Positions 1-8,658 of a stretch of 44,422 nt of DNA are shown here, one piece after another (the first letter of the stretch is position 1; the number at the start of each line of letters is the position of its first letter). The notes under the pieces were generated by a model. It made no database searches and was not told the origin of the DNA. It worked only from the letters and a program-made list of their open reading frames with translations. Source of the DNA: Pseudomonas sp. ok272 (GTDB lineage: Bacteria; Pseudomonadota; Gammaproteobacteria; Pseudomonadales; Pseudomonadaceae); contig NZ_FOCB01000023.1 of assembly GCF_900109995.1 (NCBI RefSeq), positions 1 through 44,422 of the forward strand, in the 5' to 3' direction. The translations under genes and the position numbers were made by a program.

Positions 1-1052
1 GGGTACTCACCGCCCTGCCGGCGGATCGACTCCAACGGAAAACTCAGGCGCTGCTCATGGCTGGCCACCAGGTGCAGGCAGCGCTTGACCAGCGTGCCCT
101 CGGGCAATGCCTGGGTGCCATCGGCCCAGCCCATATGGCCGGTGGCGCCCGGCAAGATATCGGCCAACCCCACCGAAGCCACGCTGTCCAGCAAACCGAG
201 GTATTCCACGCTGACCGGCAAGCTCAGGTCCCCCAGCGACAGGCTTGGTGTCGCGCCGGACAACAACTGGTTCAGGTAACTGACAAAGGCCCGCGCCGTC
301 GACGCCCCCCGGGAAAAGCCATAGACAAACAACTTGATGCCCAACAACTTCGGATACCCACCCGAGGGCTGGGTCAGGGCAATACGCAACGGCGTGCGCA
401 GGGCATCAAGCTGTTTGTAGAACTCGCGACTGCGGTTGCCGTAACCGGCCAACTCCGCCCCCAGCCGAGTGCCCATGGCCTTGACCGAAGCTCGCAGGGC
501 AGCGTTATCCAGCCGGGGTTGCTTCAACAGGCGGCGCAGAGCATCGATGATCATCAACAAGGCCCAGTTGATCCGCTCTTCGCCATACAACCCAAGGCCC
601 AGACCAGAAAGGCTGTAGTCCAGGTCGCCGACCTCGGGAAACGGCGTGCCTACGCCGGGCATGTAGTACTTGAAGCACTGGCTGTCGCCGCTGCCCGGCG
701 CATCGGTCAAGCCGCTGTTCTCACCACGGTGGGCGGTGCCACCGGCATGCCCGGCGCCAATGCTGGCGCGAAACAGCCGCACGACGTTGGTCGGGTGCGC
801 AACCGTGGATTCGTACAGGTCGTTGTTGAGGTTATTGCCGGTGCCGTCGAAGCACAGCGTGATGTGCATCGTCTGGCAGCACGGACGCTGCACCCAGCGC
901 CCGGCGGCCTGGCGCAGGGCACCGAGGTACGCGTCTTCCATGTCGCGCTGCAGACGGTGATTCTGATAAATCTGCCCCGGGCGACTGGGCAAGCGCCCCT
1001 GCATCGGAAACGGCGGCGGGTAACAGACAGGGGCGTGCTTCACATCGGACAT
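1..1052 (-). CDS. Tle1-like DUF2235 phospholipase effector, N-terminal part (cut by window edge)
   Basis: This frame is open for 350 codons from the ATG at 1052 to the left edge, so the C-terminus is missing. It carries the DUF2235 signatures: CFDGTGNN at residues 67-74, the nucleophile elbow GFSRG at 245-249 (Ser247), and LGLLDSVAS near 286-294, whose Asp289 is a likely catalytic acid. Tle1-type members of this family are type VI secretion phospholipases (A1/A2) that hydrolyse membrane phospholipids of rival cells; the role here is inferred from that. A GGAG lies about 8 bases before the ATG. The start overlaps the end of the upstream DUF3304 gene by 13 bp, so the two are probably co-translated. 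No VgrG, PAAR or adaptor gene is visible, but they could lie left of the window. A DUF2235 hydrolase outside type VI secretion is the alternative. Confidence 0.85.
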   Translation of the reverse strand, partial: MSDVKHAPVCYPPPFPMQGRLPSRPGQIYQNHRLQRDMEDAYLGALRQAAGRWVQRPCCQTMHITLCFDGTGNNLNNDLYESTVAHPTNVVRLFRASIGAGHAGGTAHRGENSGLTDAPGSGDSQCFKYYMPGVGTPFPEVGDLDYSLSGLGLGLYGEERINWALLMIIDALRRLLKQPRLDNAALRASVKAMGTRLGAELAGYGNRSREFYKQLDALRTPLRIALTQPSGGYPKLLGIKLFVYGFSRGASTARAFVSYLNQLLSGATPSLSLGDLSLPVSVEYLGLLDSVASVGLADILPGATGHMGWADGTQALPEGTLVKRCLHLVASHEQRLSFPLESIRRQGGEY

Positions 1053-1600
1053 GACGATGGCTCCGGCAAGTGCAGTGGGATGTTGATCGGGTATTGGGGG
1101 CTGCCGTAGGCGTGGCAGGAGGTGGTGACTTGTACTTCATCGCAGGGCAGGAAGTGCACGGTCAGGCCACAAACTTTCTGGCCGGTGTAGTCGGGGATGG
1201 GGGCGAGCTTGCTGTGTTGGCGTTTTAGGGCTCTATTTTTATTTCTCCAGACTAAATACTTCGCCTCATCTGCAAAGCCTGGAAAACCATCGGGATAGGC
1301 CACCCCTGTCTCCCAATCAACCCGCACCATCATCCCCGGCTGCCAGCGCTTGGGCGCGATGTAGCAGCAACCACCGCCCCCGCTCTGGTAAGGGCCGATG
1401 ATGTCGAGGCCCGAACGGCCATCGACGCTGAAGCGATTGATCGCCCAGTGGGTGTGGTTGATGGCTTCCAGGGTGCTGGCCTGGGTGGGGTGGGCGAGTA
1501 GCTGACTGGCTAGGCCACAGAGCAGGGTGAAGGTTAGATTGAGTCCGCGCACCCGAGACGAGTGGCGGTGGTCGAAGAACGCGCAACGTGTGTTGGCCAT
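1040..1600 (-). CDS. DUF3304-like exported protein, candidate immunity/partner of the Tle1-like effector
   Basis: This 186-residue protein has a basic N-terminus followed by a hydrophobic stretch (about residues 18-38, LNLTFTLLCGLASQLLA) and a likely cleavage near PTQAS, so it is probably exported to the periplasm. The rest resembles DUF3304, with a GGGGCCYIAPKRWQPGM block near residues 74-90 and several cysteines. DUF3304 genes are often found next to DUF2235 (Tle1) effectors, and Tle1 immunity proteins act in the periplasm. The immunity role here is inferred from that context and from the 13-bp overlap with the effector gene. The ribosome site before the ATG at 1600 is weak and a strong hairpin lies just upstream, so a slightly later start is possible. 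Confidence 0.75.
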   Translation of the reverse strand: MANTRCAFFDHRHSSRVRGLNLTFTLLCGLASQLLAHPTQASTLEAINHTHWAINRFSVDGRSGLDIIGPYQSGGGGCCYIAPKRWQPGMMVRVDWETGVAYPDGFPGFADEAKYLVWRNKNRALKRQHSKLAPIPDYTGQKVCGLTVHFLPCDEVQVTTSCHAYGSPQYPINIPLHLPEPSSCPM

Positions 1601-1602
1601 GT

Positions 1603-1646
1603 ATCAATCGTCCAAGGCGTGAGTAACGCCTTGAACAATGATTGAT
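1603..1646 (-). other. Nested inverted repeat in the leader of the DUF3304 gene
   Basis: A perfect 8-bp inverted repeat (CAAGGCGT at 1613-1620, ACGCCTTG at 1626-1633, 5-base loop) is flanked by a second arm pair (ATCAATC at 1603-1609, GATTGAT at 1640-1646). It ends about three bases before the DUF3304 start codon on the minus strand. In RNA it could hide the translation start; as DNA it could be an operator. No T-run follows, so it is not an obvious terminator. The rest of 1647-1796 shows no gene or motif that I recognise. Confidence 0.45.
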
Positions 1647-1796
1647 CCCACATGGTGGCGACCACTCCCCCGCACCCCGCATCGAGACAGATAAAGAAGA
1701 GTCCTACCCAGTCGCGCAGAATCACCCTACAGACGATTATCGTAGAGCGACGCCGATCCGTTGCGCGCTATTGATTCCATGGCAACGCGCGCCATT

Positions 1797-3260
1797 TCAA
1801 GGTCTGCTGAACCCCACCCGCAAATCCCCCTCCCGCGGCAAAAACCGCCCAGCCCGTGCACCATTGGCCTGGCCATCAACATAGCTGCGCACCCCATTGA
1901 CCCACACCCCATCAATCCCCTCGGCACTGCGCTGGGGATCAGTGAAGTCCGCCACATCCCGCACCCGCAACGGATCGAACAGCACCAGATCAGCCCAAAA
2001 CCCCTCACGGATCTCCCCACGCTGCTGGAGCCCGAAACGCGCCGCCGACAGCCCCGTCATCTTATGCACCGCCGTGTGCAACGGGAACAAACCCAGGTCG
2101 CGGCTAAAGTGCCCGAGTACCCGAGGGAACGCGCCCCACAGCCGTGGATGGGGGAACGGGTCCTCGGGCAAGCCGTCGGAGCCGATCATCGACAGCGGGT
2201 GGGCGAGGATGCGCCGCACATCGGCCTCGTCCATCCCGTAATACACCGCGCCGGCCGGTTGCAGGCGCCGGGCGGCGTCCAGCAGCGGCACGTCCCACTG
2301 GGCGGCGATGTCCAGCAGGTCACGGCCGCTGACCTCCGGGTGGGGCGTGGACCAGGTGATGGTGATGCGGTGGGCATCGGTGACTTGTTTGAGGTCCAGG
2401 GTCGAGGAACTGGCCGCGTAGGGGTAACAATCGCAGGCCACCGCCTGGGTGTGCGCGGCCTGTTCCAGGGACGCCAGCAACTGCGGGCTGCGGCCCCAGT
2501 TACCGGCGCCGGCGCATTTGAGGTGCGAGATGATCACCGGGCTGCTGGCGTGGCGAGCGATCCGGAACGCCTCGTCCATGGCCTCCAGCACTGGCTCGAA
2601 CTCGCTGCGCAAATGGGTGGTGTAGACCGCGCCGAACGCGGCCAGCTCCTCGGCCAGTTGCTGCACCTCATCGGTGCTGGCGTTGAACGCGCTGGCGTAG
2701 GCCAGGCCGGTGGACAGACCCAGGGCTCCGGCCTCCAGGCTCTCGCGCAGTTGCCCGCGCATGGCGCTGATTTCATCCGGCGTGGCGGTGCGCGACAGGT
2801 CGTCCAGATGATTGCTACGCAGCGCCGTGTGCCCCACCAGCGCGGCCACGTTCAAGCACGGTTGGGCCGCTTGCACGGCGGCCCGGTAATCGCTGAACCG
2901 CGGGTAGACAAAGGCCGCCGCCGTCCCCAGCAGGTTCATCGGGTCCGGCGGCGCACCGCGCAGGCTGACCGGCGAGGCGCTGATGCCGCAGTTGCCGACG
3001 ATCACCGTGGTCACGCCCTGGCTGAGCTTGGGCAACAACTGCGGCTGGCGGATGACCACGGTGTCGTCGTGGGTGTGCACGTCGATGAAACCGGGCGCCA
3101 GCACCCTCCCCGCCGCGTCGATTTCTTCCTCGGCGCGGGCGCCCTGCACGTCGCCGATACGGGCGATGCGGCCGTCGACAATGGCCACGTCGGCGAGGTA
3201 CGCCGGGCGATTGCTGCCGTCGATGATCGAGGCGTTGCGGATCAGCGTGTGGTACTGCAT
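1797..3260 (-). CDS. N-acyl-D-amino-acid deacylase (D-aminoacylase)
   Basis: This 487-residue amidohydrolase removes acyl groups from N-acyl-D-amino acids. Metal-site motifs of the D-aminoacylase group are present: FIDVHTHDD (His62, His64), VGNCGIS (Cys91, the unusual metal-bridging cysteine of this family), an ISHLKCAG segment, and IGSDGLPEDP with the catalytic Asp toward the C-terminus. The length matches the family. I chose the ATG at 3260 because it lies one base after the stop of the upstream regulator and has GGGAG before it; the longer frame from 3296 adds unrelated residues. It is the last gene of an RpiR-deacylase unit downstream of a GntP permease, which suggests uptake and deacylation of one substrate class. 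The exact substrate cannot be read from sequence. Confidence 0.9.
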   Translation of the reverse strand: MQYHTLIRNASIIDGSNRPAYLADVAIVDGRIARIGDVQGARAEEEIDAAGRVLAPGFIDVHTHDDTVVIRQPQLLPKLSQGVTTVIVGNCGISASPVSLRGAPPDPMNLLGTAAAFVYPRFSDYRAAVQAAQPCLNVAALVGHTALRSNHLDDLSRTATPDEISAMRGQLRESLEAGALGLSTGLAYASAFNASTDEVQQLAEELAAFGAVYTTHLRSEFEPVLEAMDEAFRIARHASSPVIISHLKCAGAGNWGRSPQLLASLEQAAHTQAVACDCYPYAASSSTLDLKQVTDAHRITITWSTPHPEVSGRDLLDIAAQWDVPLLDAARRLQPAGAVYYGMDEADVRRILAHPLSMIGSDGLPEDPFPHPRLWGAFPRVLGHFSRDLGLFPLHTAVHKMTGLSAARFGLQQRGEIREGFWADLVLFDPLRVRDVADFTDPQRSAEGIDGVWVNGVRSYVDGQANGARAGRFLPREGDLRVGFSRP

Positions 3261-3261
3261 G

Positions 3262-4122
3262 TCAGTCTCCCAGCGGCAGGTGGTCGTCGCCGCCACGGTA
3301 ATCGTCCAGGGCGAGCTTGATCCGCCGCAGACGCTCTTGATTGTCTTCAGGGGCCGCCAACGCCAGCTCGGTGGCGAGCACGTCGATGGCCAGCAACAGG
3401 CCGTAGCGCGCGGCCGTCGGCTTGTAGATGAACGCGGTCTCGGCCCGTTGCAGCGGCAGGACCACGTCGGCCAGTTGCGCCAGTGGCGAATCCGCCAGGG
3501 TCAGGGCCAGCACGCGGGTGCCATAGCTGCGGGCCAGCTCCACGGCGTGCAGCAATTCGGGGGTGATGCCGGTCAGCGAGCAGGCAATCAACGCATGCTC
3601 CGGGCCCATGGACGCGGCGCTGACGCGCATCATCACCGGGTCGCGGCAGGCGGCAATCGGATAGCCCAGGCGCACCAGGCGCACCTGCAACTCATCGCTG
3701 CACTGCGCCGACCAGCCGCCCAGGCCAAACGCATGAATCATCCGCGCCTTGCCCAGCAGTTGCACCGCGTCGGCAAAGCGCGACTCATCAAAGCCGGACA
3801 AATGCCGGTGCAAGGTCGACTCGATGTCCGCCACGATCTGCCGGTAAAACGCTGACTGGGCAGGCAAGCCCGCCGGGTCGAGAAAGCGCCGGCCCACCCC
3901 GCTGGCCTGGGCCAGTTGCAGGCGCAGTTCGCGCAGGTCGCGACAGCCGACGCTGCGGGCAAAGCGCGACAGTGTGGCACTGCTGACGTCGGCCCGTTGC
4001 GCCAGTTCGTCGAGGCTGGCCGAGGCGGCAAAGCCAACGTCTTCGAGCATCAGGCGGGCGATCCGTCCTTCGCCGGCGCTGAAGGCATCCTGGCGGGCGC
4101 GTATCTCGTAAAGGATGTCCAA
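3262..4122 (-). CDS. RpiR/MurR-family transcriptional regulator
   Basis: This 286-residue protein has an N-terminal helix-turn-helix of the RpiR type (about residues 1-75, with SLDELAQRADVSSATLSRFARSVG) and a C-terminal SIS sugar-isomerase-like domain (about 120-255). RpiR regulators usually bind phosphorylated sugars or amino sugars through the SIS domain and control the neighbouring catabolic genes. It lies between the GntP permease gene (18 bp downstream of its stop) and the deacylase gene (1-bp gap), all on the minus strand, so it probably controls this operon. The SIS ligand is unknown; the context points to an amino-sugar or D-amino-acid derivative. Confidence 0.9.
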   Translation of the reverse strand: MDILYEIRARQDAFSAGEGRIARLMLEDVGFAASASLDELAQRADVSSATLSRFARSVGCRDLRELRLQLAQASGVGRRFLDPAGLPAQSAFYRQIVADIESTLHRHLSGFDESRFADAVQLLGKARMIHAFGLGGWSAQCSDELQVRLVRLGYPIAACRDPVMMRVSAASMGPEHALIACSLTGITPELLHAVELARSYGTRVLALTLADSPLAQLADVVLPLQRAETAFIYKPTAARYGLLLAIDVLATELALAAPEDNQERLRRIKLALDDYRGGDDHLPLGD

Positions 4123-4140
4123 TTAGCGCACCTGCTTGAT

Positions 4141-5490
4141 TCACAGCACATAGGAAAGGCCCAGGGTCAGGCCAAAGGCGACCAGCGAGATCAGGGTCTC
4201 CAGCACGGTCCAGGTCTTGAAGGTCTGGATCACGGTCATGTTGAAGTATTCCTTGATCAACCAGAAGCCGCCGTCGTTGACGTGGGAAAAGATAACCGAC
4301 CCGGCGCCAGTCGCCAGCACCAACAGCTCCGGGTGCGGATAACCCAGACCAATGGCCACCGGCGCCACCACCCCCGAGGCCGTGGTCATGGCCACCGTCG
4401 CCGAGCCCGTGGCGATGCGCATCAAGGCCGCGAACAACCAGCCCATCAGCAACGGCGACAGTTGGAACTCATGGGCCAGGCCGACGATCTGGTCGGTGAC
4501 CCCGGCGTCCACCAGGATCCGGTTCAAACCACCGCCCGCGCCCACCAGCAAGGTGATACTGGCGGTCGGCGCCAGGCATTCGTTGGTGAACTTGAGGATC
4601 GACTCGCGGTTGAACCCCTGGGCCAGGCCCAGGGTCCAGAAACTCAGCAGGGTCGCCAGCAACAGGGCGATCACCGAGTTGCCGATGAACAGCAGGAACT
4701 GGTTCAAGCCGCTGCCCGGGGTGGCGATCAGGTCAGCCCAGCCGCCGATCAGCATCAGCACCACCGGCAACAGGATGGTCGCCAGGGTGATGCCAAACCC
4801 CGGCAGCTTGGCCCGCGGCTCGCGGTCGAGAAACTGGCGCTCCAGCGGGTTCTCGGCGGGCAGTTGGATGCGCGGCACGATGAACTTGGCGTACAGCGGG
4901 CCGGCGATGATCGCGGTGGGGATGCCGATCAGGATCGCGTAGAGCAAGGTCTGCCCCACCGACGCCTGATAAGCCTGCACCGCGAGCATCGCCGCCGGGT
5001 GCGGCGGCACCAGCGCGTGCACCACCGACAGCCCGGCCACCATCGGTAGGCCGACCATCAGGATCGACACCCCGACCCGCCGCGCCACGGTGAAGGCAAT
5101 TGGCACCAGCAGCACAAAACCCACTTCGAAGAACAACGGCAGGCCCACCAGGAAGGCAATGCAGACCATCGCCCAGTGCGCGTTCTTCTCGCCGAAGCGG
5201 TCGATGAGCGTGCGCGCCATCTGCTCGGCGCCCCCGGACTCGGCCATCATCTTGCCGAGCATCGTGCCCAGCGCCACCACCAGCGCAATGTGCCCCAGGG
5301 TCTTACCCACCCCGGCCTCATACGCCCCCACCACACCGGAAGGCGGCATCCCGGCGACCAGCGCCAGGCCGATGGAAATCAGGGTGATGACAATGAACGG
5401 ATTGAGCCGGTAGCGAGCGATCAGGACGATCAGCGCGATGATGGCGACAGCGGCATAAACCAGCAGCCAATAGCCGAAAGACGGTGCCAT
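4141..5490 (-). CDS. GntP-family permease (gluconate/organic-acid transporter)
   Basis: This 449-residue inner-membrane protein has about a dozen hydrophobic segments and family features such as RYRLNPFIVITLISIGLALV near the N-terminus, the GGAEQMARTLIDRFGEKNAHWA loop, and the LPLFFEVGFVLLVPIAF and VPPHPAAMLAVQ motifs. GntP members carry gluconate and related sugar acids by proton symport. I chose the ATG at 5490 because GAGGAG lies a few bases before it; an upstream ATG at 5514 lacks such a site. As the first gene of an operon with an RpiR regulator and a D-aminoacylase, its substrate may be an N-acylated or amino acid rather than gluconate; that is inference. Confidence 0.9.
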   Translation of the reverse strand: MAPSFGYWLLVYAAVAIIALIVLIARYRLNPFIVITLISIGLALVAGMPPSGVVGAYEAGVGKTLGHIALVVALGTMLGKMMAESGGAEQMARTLIDRFGEKNAHWAMVCIAFLVGLPLFFEVGFVLLVPIAFTVARRVGVSILMVGLPMVAGLSVVHALVPPHPAAMLAVQAYQASVGQTLLYAILIGIPTAIIAGPLYAKFIVPRIQLPAENPLERQFLDREPRAKLPGFGITLATILLPVVLMLIGGWADLIATPGSGLNQFLLFIGNSVIALLLATLLSFWTLGLAQGFNRESILKFTNECLAPTASITLLVGAGGGLNRILVDAGVTDQIVGLAHEFQLSPLLMGWLFAALMRIATGSATVAMTTASGVVAPVAIGLGYPHPELLVLATGAGSVIFSHVNDGGFWLIKEYFNMTVIQTFKTWTVLETLISLVAFGLTLGLSYVL

Positions 5491-5961
5491 GCGGTACTCC
5501 TCGAAAAGGGTCACGTCGATGTGTTGTGAAACTCATAAATCATTTCGAGGAGACAGATTCAAACACCATGAAACTAACTTTCGCACACAGACAAGCCATG
5601 TCGCGCAGGGGTATGGCGTGCCGGGGTTAATGAAAATGGGTGGGCGGGATTTTCATCGTTACCGCAGACACCGATCTTGATGGGAGCGAGCCTGCTCGCG
5701 ATGGCGCTGGGTCAGTCGACAGGGATGTTGAATGGACTGCCTGCGGCGATCCGACAAGCCCGCTCCCACAGTTTGAATTGAGGTACATCCGCAAGAGATA
5801 GGCCGGCTGGGAGGCCGTCTTCGCGAGCAAGCCCGCTCCCACAGTTTGAATATTGGGTACATCCGCAAGAGATTGGCCGGCCGGCAAGCCGGTCTCGCTC
5901 CCACAAGGACTGGGGGATGGCCATGCCCATCGGCAGTGCCCACTCCCCCAGGATGACGGGA
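5491..5961. other. Non-coding gap upstream of the gntP-type gene and downstream of ggt
   Basis: These 471 bases hold no credible gene. The gntP-proximal part contains TGAAACT twice, at 5527-5533 and 5569-5575, exactly 42 bp apart, which may belong to the promoter or RpiR operator. From 5681 to 5906 the gap is filled by REP sequences (see the repeat entry). Confidence 0.7.
5681..5906. repeat. REP cluster with a tandemly copied 73-bp unit
   Basis: A first REP (TGGGAGCGAGCCTGCTCGCG) starts at 5681. Two opposite-facing copies begin with CAAGCCCGCTCCCACAG at 5755 and 5828. The 73-bp unit between them, including GGTACATCCGCAAGAGAT, is repeated with few changes. A third, diverged end (GGCAAGCCGGTCTCGCTCCCAC) closes the cluster. 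These are P. fluorescens-type REP palindromes, probably spread by RAYT transposases, none of which is encoded here. The cluster lies downstream of ggt and could stabilise its mRNA or help end transcription. Confidence 0.85.
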
Positions 5962-7629
5962 CTACTTCACGACCTTGCCCACCCCACGACCACGGGGATC
6001 AGATGCCGTTTCCAGGGTCGTTCCGTTGACGCGGATGGCCTGGATATCGCCCATCTCCCAACCCTGGTCTTCCAGGACATAACCCATGCTCTTCAGCTCA
6101 TCGGCGACCTTGCCAGTGAGCGGCGCATAGGCGTCGTAGTAGATCGTGTCCTTGGGCAGCAACTGGTGATGCACGCGTTGCGCGGCGACGGCTTTCTCCA
6201 GCGGTAGGTTGTAGTCATACAGGTTGTTCAGCACCTGGAAGATCGAGGTGAAGATCCGCGAGCCACCCGGTGTGCCGAGGACCAGCGTGACTTTGCCATC
6301 GCGTGTCACCAGGCTTGGGCTCATCGAGGACAGCATGCGCTTGCCGGGGGCAATCGCGTTGGCATCGCCACCGACCACGCCAAACGCGTTGGCCACGCCA
6401 GGCTTGGAGCTGAAGTCGTCCATCTCATCGTTGAGCAGGAAACCCGCGCCCTTGACCACCACACCGCTGCCGTAGTCCCAGTTCAGGGTGTAGGTGTTGC
6501 TGACCGCGTTGCCGTCGGCATCGACGATGGAGAAGTGCGTGGTCTGGTGCGGTTCCAGGCCCGGGCGCACGTTTTCGGTGGGCGAGATGGCCGTCGGGTT
6601 GACTTCGGCGGCGCGTTTCTTCAGGTACGCCGGGTCCGTCAGTTGCTTGACCGGCACCTCGGAGAACGCCGGGTCGCCGAGGTAGTCGGCACGGTCGGCG
6701 AACACGCGCTTCTCGACTTCCGACAGCAGGTGAATGTACTTGGCCGAGTTCAGTTCGACGCCCTTGAAGTCGGCGGCGCGTTCTTCCTTGATGGCGATCA
6801 GTTGGGCCAGGGCGACGCCGCCGGAACTCGGTGGCGGCGCGGTGTACAGGGTGTTGCCGCGCCAGTTGACGGCCAGCGGCTGGCGCCAGACCACCTTGTA
6901 GTCGTGCAGGTCTTGCTGGGTGATCAGGCCCTTGTCGGCCTTCATCTGGTCAATCAGCAGGGCGGCGGTCTTGCCCTCGTAGAACTCGCTGGCGCCCTTG
7001 TCGGCAATGCGCTCCAGGGTCGCGGCCAGCTCGGGTTGGCGGAAGGTCTCGCCGGGCTTCATGCTGCCAAAGTAATCCGCGAAGTTGGTGGTGCCGTTGA
7101 ACAGCTTCAGCGCATCCTCGCGGTACTGGTACTGCTTGTCCGCCACCTTGAAGCCGGTCTTGGCGTAGCCGATGGCCGGGGTGAGCAGTTCGCTCCAGGG
7201 CAGCTTGCCGAACTTCTGGTGCGCCTCCCACAGCCCCATCACCGTGCCCGGCACACCGGCAGCGCGGGCGCCGACCAGGCTCAGGTTCTCGATGATCTCG
7301 CCCTTGTCATCCAGGTACATGTCGCGGGTCGCGGCCTTGGGCGCGGTTTCGCGGTAGTCGAGGAAGTACGGCTTGCCGTCGATGAACATCGTCATGAAGC
7401 CACCCCCGCCGATGTTGCCGGCTTCCGGGTAGGTCACGGCCAGGGCAAAAGCCGTGGCCACCGCCGCGTCCACCGCGTTACCGCCCTTCTTCAGGATCTG
7501 TGCCGCGACATCGGCGCCGTACTGGTTCGGTGCCGCCACCGCGCCACCTTCCAGCAGCGCCGCGAACGATGACGAACTGGCGGCAATGGCTGCCGTGAGG
7601 GCCAGGGTCTTGAATAAAACAATGCGCAT
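5962..7629 (-). CDS. ggt: Gamma-glutamyltransferase precursor
   Basis: This 555-residue precursor has a signal peptide (about residues 1-23, ending SSSFA) and the two-subunit layout of bacterial periplasmic GGT. Self-cleavage before Thr363 in the EPHQTTHFSIVD segment would release the small subunit, with that Thr as nucleophile. Supporting motifs are GGNAVDAAVATAFAL, GNIGGGGFM, PPPSSGG, MDDFSSKPG, SSMSPS and GTPGGSRI. The enzyme hydrolyses gamma-glutamyl compounds such as glutathione or transfers the glutamyl group. It appears to be transcribed alone, with REP sequences downstream. Confidence 0.96.
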   Translation of the reverse strand: MRIVLFKTLALTAAIAASSSSFAALLEGGAVAAPNQYGADVAAQILKKGGNAVDAAVATAFALAVTYPEAGNIGGGGFMTMFIDGKPYFLDYRETAPKAATRDMYLDDKGEIIENLSLVGARAAGVPGTVMGLWEAHQKFGKLPWSELLTPAIGYAKTGFKVADKQYQYREDALKLFNGTTNFADYFGSMKPGETFRQPELAATLERIADKGASEFYEGKTAALLIDQMKADKGLITQQDLHDYKVVWRQPLAVNWRGNTLYTAPPPSSGGVALAQLIAIKEERAADFKGVELNSAKYIHLLSEVEKRVFADRADYLGDPAFSEVPVKQLTDPAYLKKRAAEVNPTAISPTENVRPGLEPHQTTHFSIVDADGNAVSNTYTLNWDYGSGVVVKGAGFLLNDEMDDFSSKPGVANAFGVVGGDANAIAPGKRMLSSMSPSLVTRDGKVTLVLGTPGGSRIFTSIFQVLNNLYDYNLPLEKAVAAQRVHHQLLPKDTIYYDAYAPLTGKVADELKSMGYVLEDQGWEMGDIQAIRVNGTTLETASDPRGRGVGKVVK

Positions 7630-7712
7630 GTAATCGAGCCTTTTCTTGTTATTGAGGGTGCGAACGATAGGGCCTGGAGCGGGTGCGGATCAAATCTAAA
7701 AAACCGTCACGC

Positions 7713-8624
7713 TCAACCGCCGAACACCTCATCTGCATAACCGGCCAGCTTGCCCTGGATAAAGTCGAGGAAACACTGGATGCGCAGCGCCAGTTGGGAG
7801 TTTCGGTAGTACACCGCGTGGATCGGCTGGCGGTAGCCGCTGTTGGCCTCGACCAGCAGCGCCGTGAGGCGACCGGCCTTGAGGTCGTCGCGGGTCATGA
7901 AGTCCGACAGGCAGGCGATGCCCTGCCCCGCCAGCGCCAGGTGGCGCAGGGTCTCACCGCTGGAGGCGCTGATGTCCGGCTGGATCTGCCAGCGGTCGCC
8001 GTGGGCATGGCGCAGTGGCCAATGGTTGAGGGTTTCGGTCTGGGTGAAGCCCAGCAGCGTATGCCCGGCCAGTTCGGCAACGGTGCCGGGGCTGCCGTGC
8101 TGATCCAGGTAGGCGGGGCTGGCGAGGATGTGCAGCGGGCTGCAACCCAGCGAGCGCGCGTGCAGGCTGGAGTCCGCCAGGGCGCCGATGCGGATCGCGA
8201 TGTCGGTGCTTTGCTCCAGCAGGTCGATGATCAGGTCGTTGCTGTTGAGTTCCAGCTGGATGTCCGGGTACACGCGACGGAACTCGTCGATGTAGGGCAC
8301 GATGGCGTGCAGCATGAAGGGCGACGCGGCGTTGATCCGCAGGCGTCCGGAGGGGGTCTTGTGCCGCGATGACAGGCGCTCTTCCAGCTCATCCATCTGG
8401 TCGAGGATGCGCTTGGCGTGTTCGAAAAAGTACTTGCCCTCCTCGGTCAGGTCCATGCGCCGCGTAGTGCGGTTGATCAGCGTGGTCTCAAGCTTGGCTT
8501 CCAGGCGCGACAGGCAGCGGCTGACGGCCGACGGCGTCTGCCCCACCTGCTCGGCGGCCGCCGAGATCGAACCGCACTCGATCACACTGACGAAAATCTG
8601 CAACTCATCGGATCGGGCTTTCAC
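7713..8624 (-). CDS. LysR-family transcriptional regulator
   Basis: This 303-residue protein has an N-terminal winged helix (about residues 1-65, ISAAAEQVGQTPSAVSRCLSRLEAKLE) and a LysR substrate-binding domain (about 90-295). The start is a GTG at 8624 with AAGGA seven bases upstream. It lies between ggt and a quinone-reductase gene, all on the minus strand, but REP palindromes separate it from the reductase. LysR proteins with this short linker and FERRxR-like region (LINRTTRRMDLT) often control a nearby oxidoreductase, so the quinone reductase at 8791 is the natural candidate target. The ligand is unknown. Confidence 0.9.
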   Translation of the reverse strand: MKARSDELQIFVSVIECGSISAAAEQVGQTPSAVSRCLSRLEAKLETTLINRTTRRMDLTEEGKYFFEHAKRILDQMDELEERLSSRHKTPSGRLRINAASPFMLHAIVPYIDEFRRVYPDIQLELNSNDLIIDLLEQSTDIAIRIGALADSSLHARSLGCSPLHILASPAYLDQHGSPGTVAELAGHTLLGFTQTETLNHWPLRHAHGDRWQIQPDISASSGETLRHLALAGQGIACLSDFMTRDDLKAGRLTALLVEANSGYRQPIHAVYYRNSQLALRIQCFLDFIQGKLAGYADEVFGG

Positions 8625-8658
8625 GGGTGTCCTTTCTATCGAATGCGCCAGGTACTTC

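Noticed and set aside
57..1109. 350-codon open frame on the plus strand at the left edge
   Set aside because: The minus strand reads a clear DUF2235 protein through the same bases.
5755..5906. Possible CRISPR-like array
   Set aside because: There are only two to three copies, the units include REP palindromes and similar spacers, and no cas genes are present.
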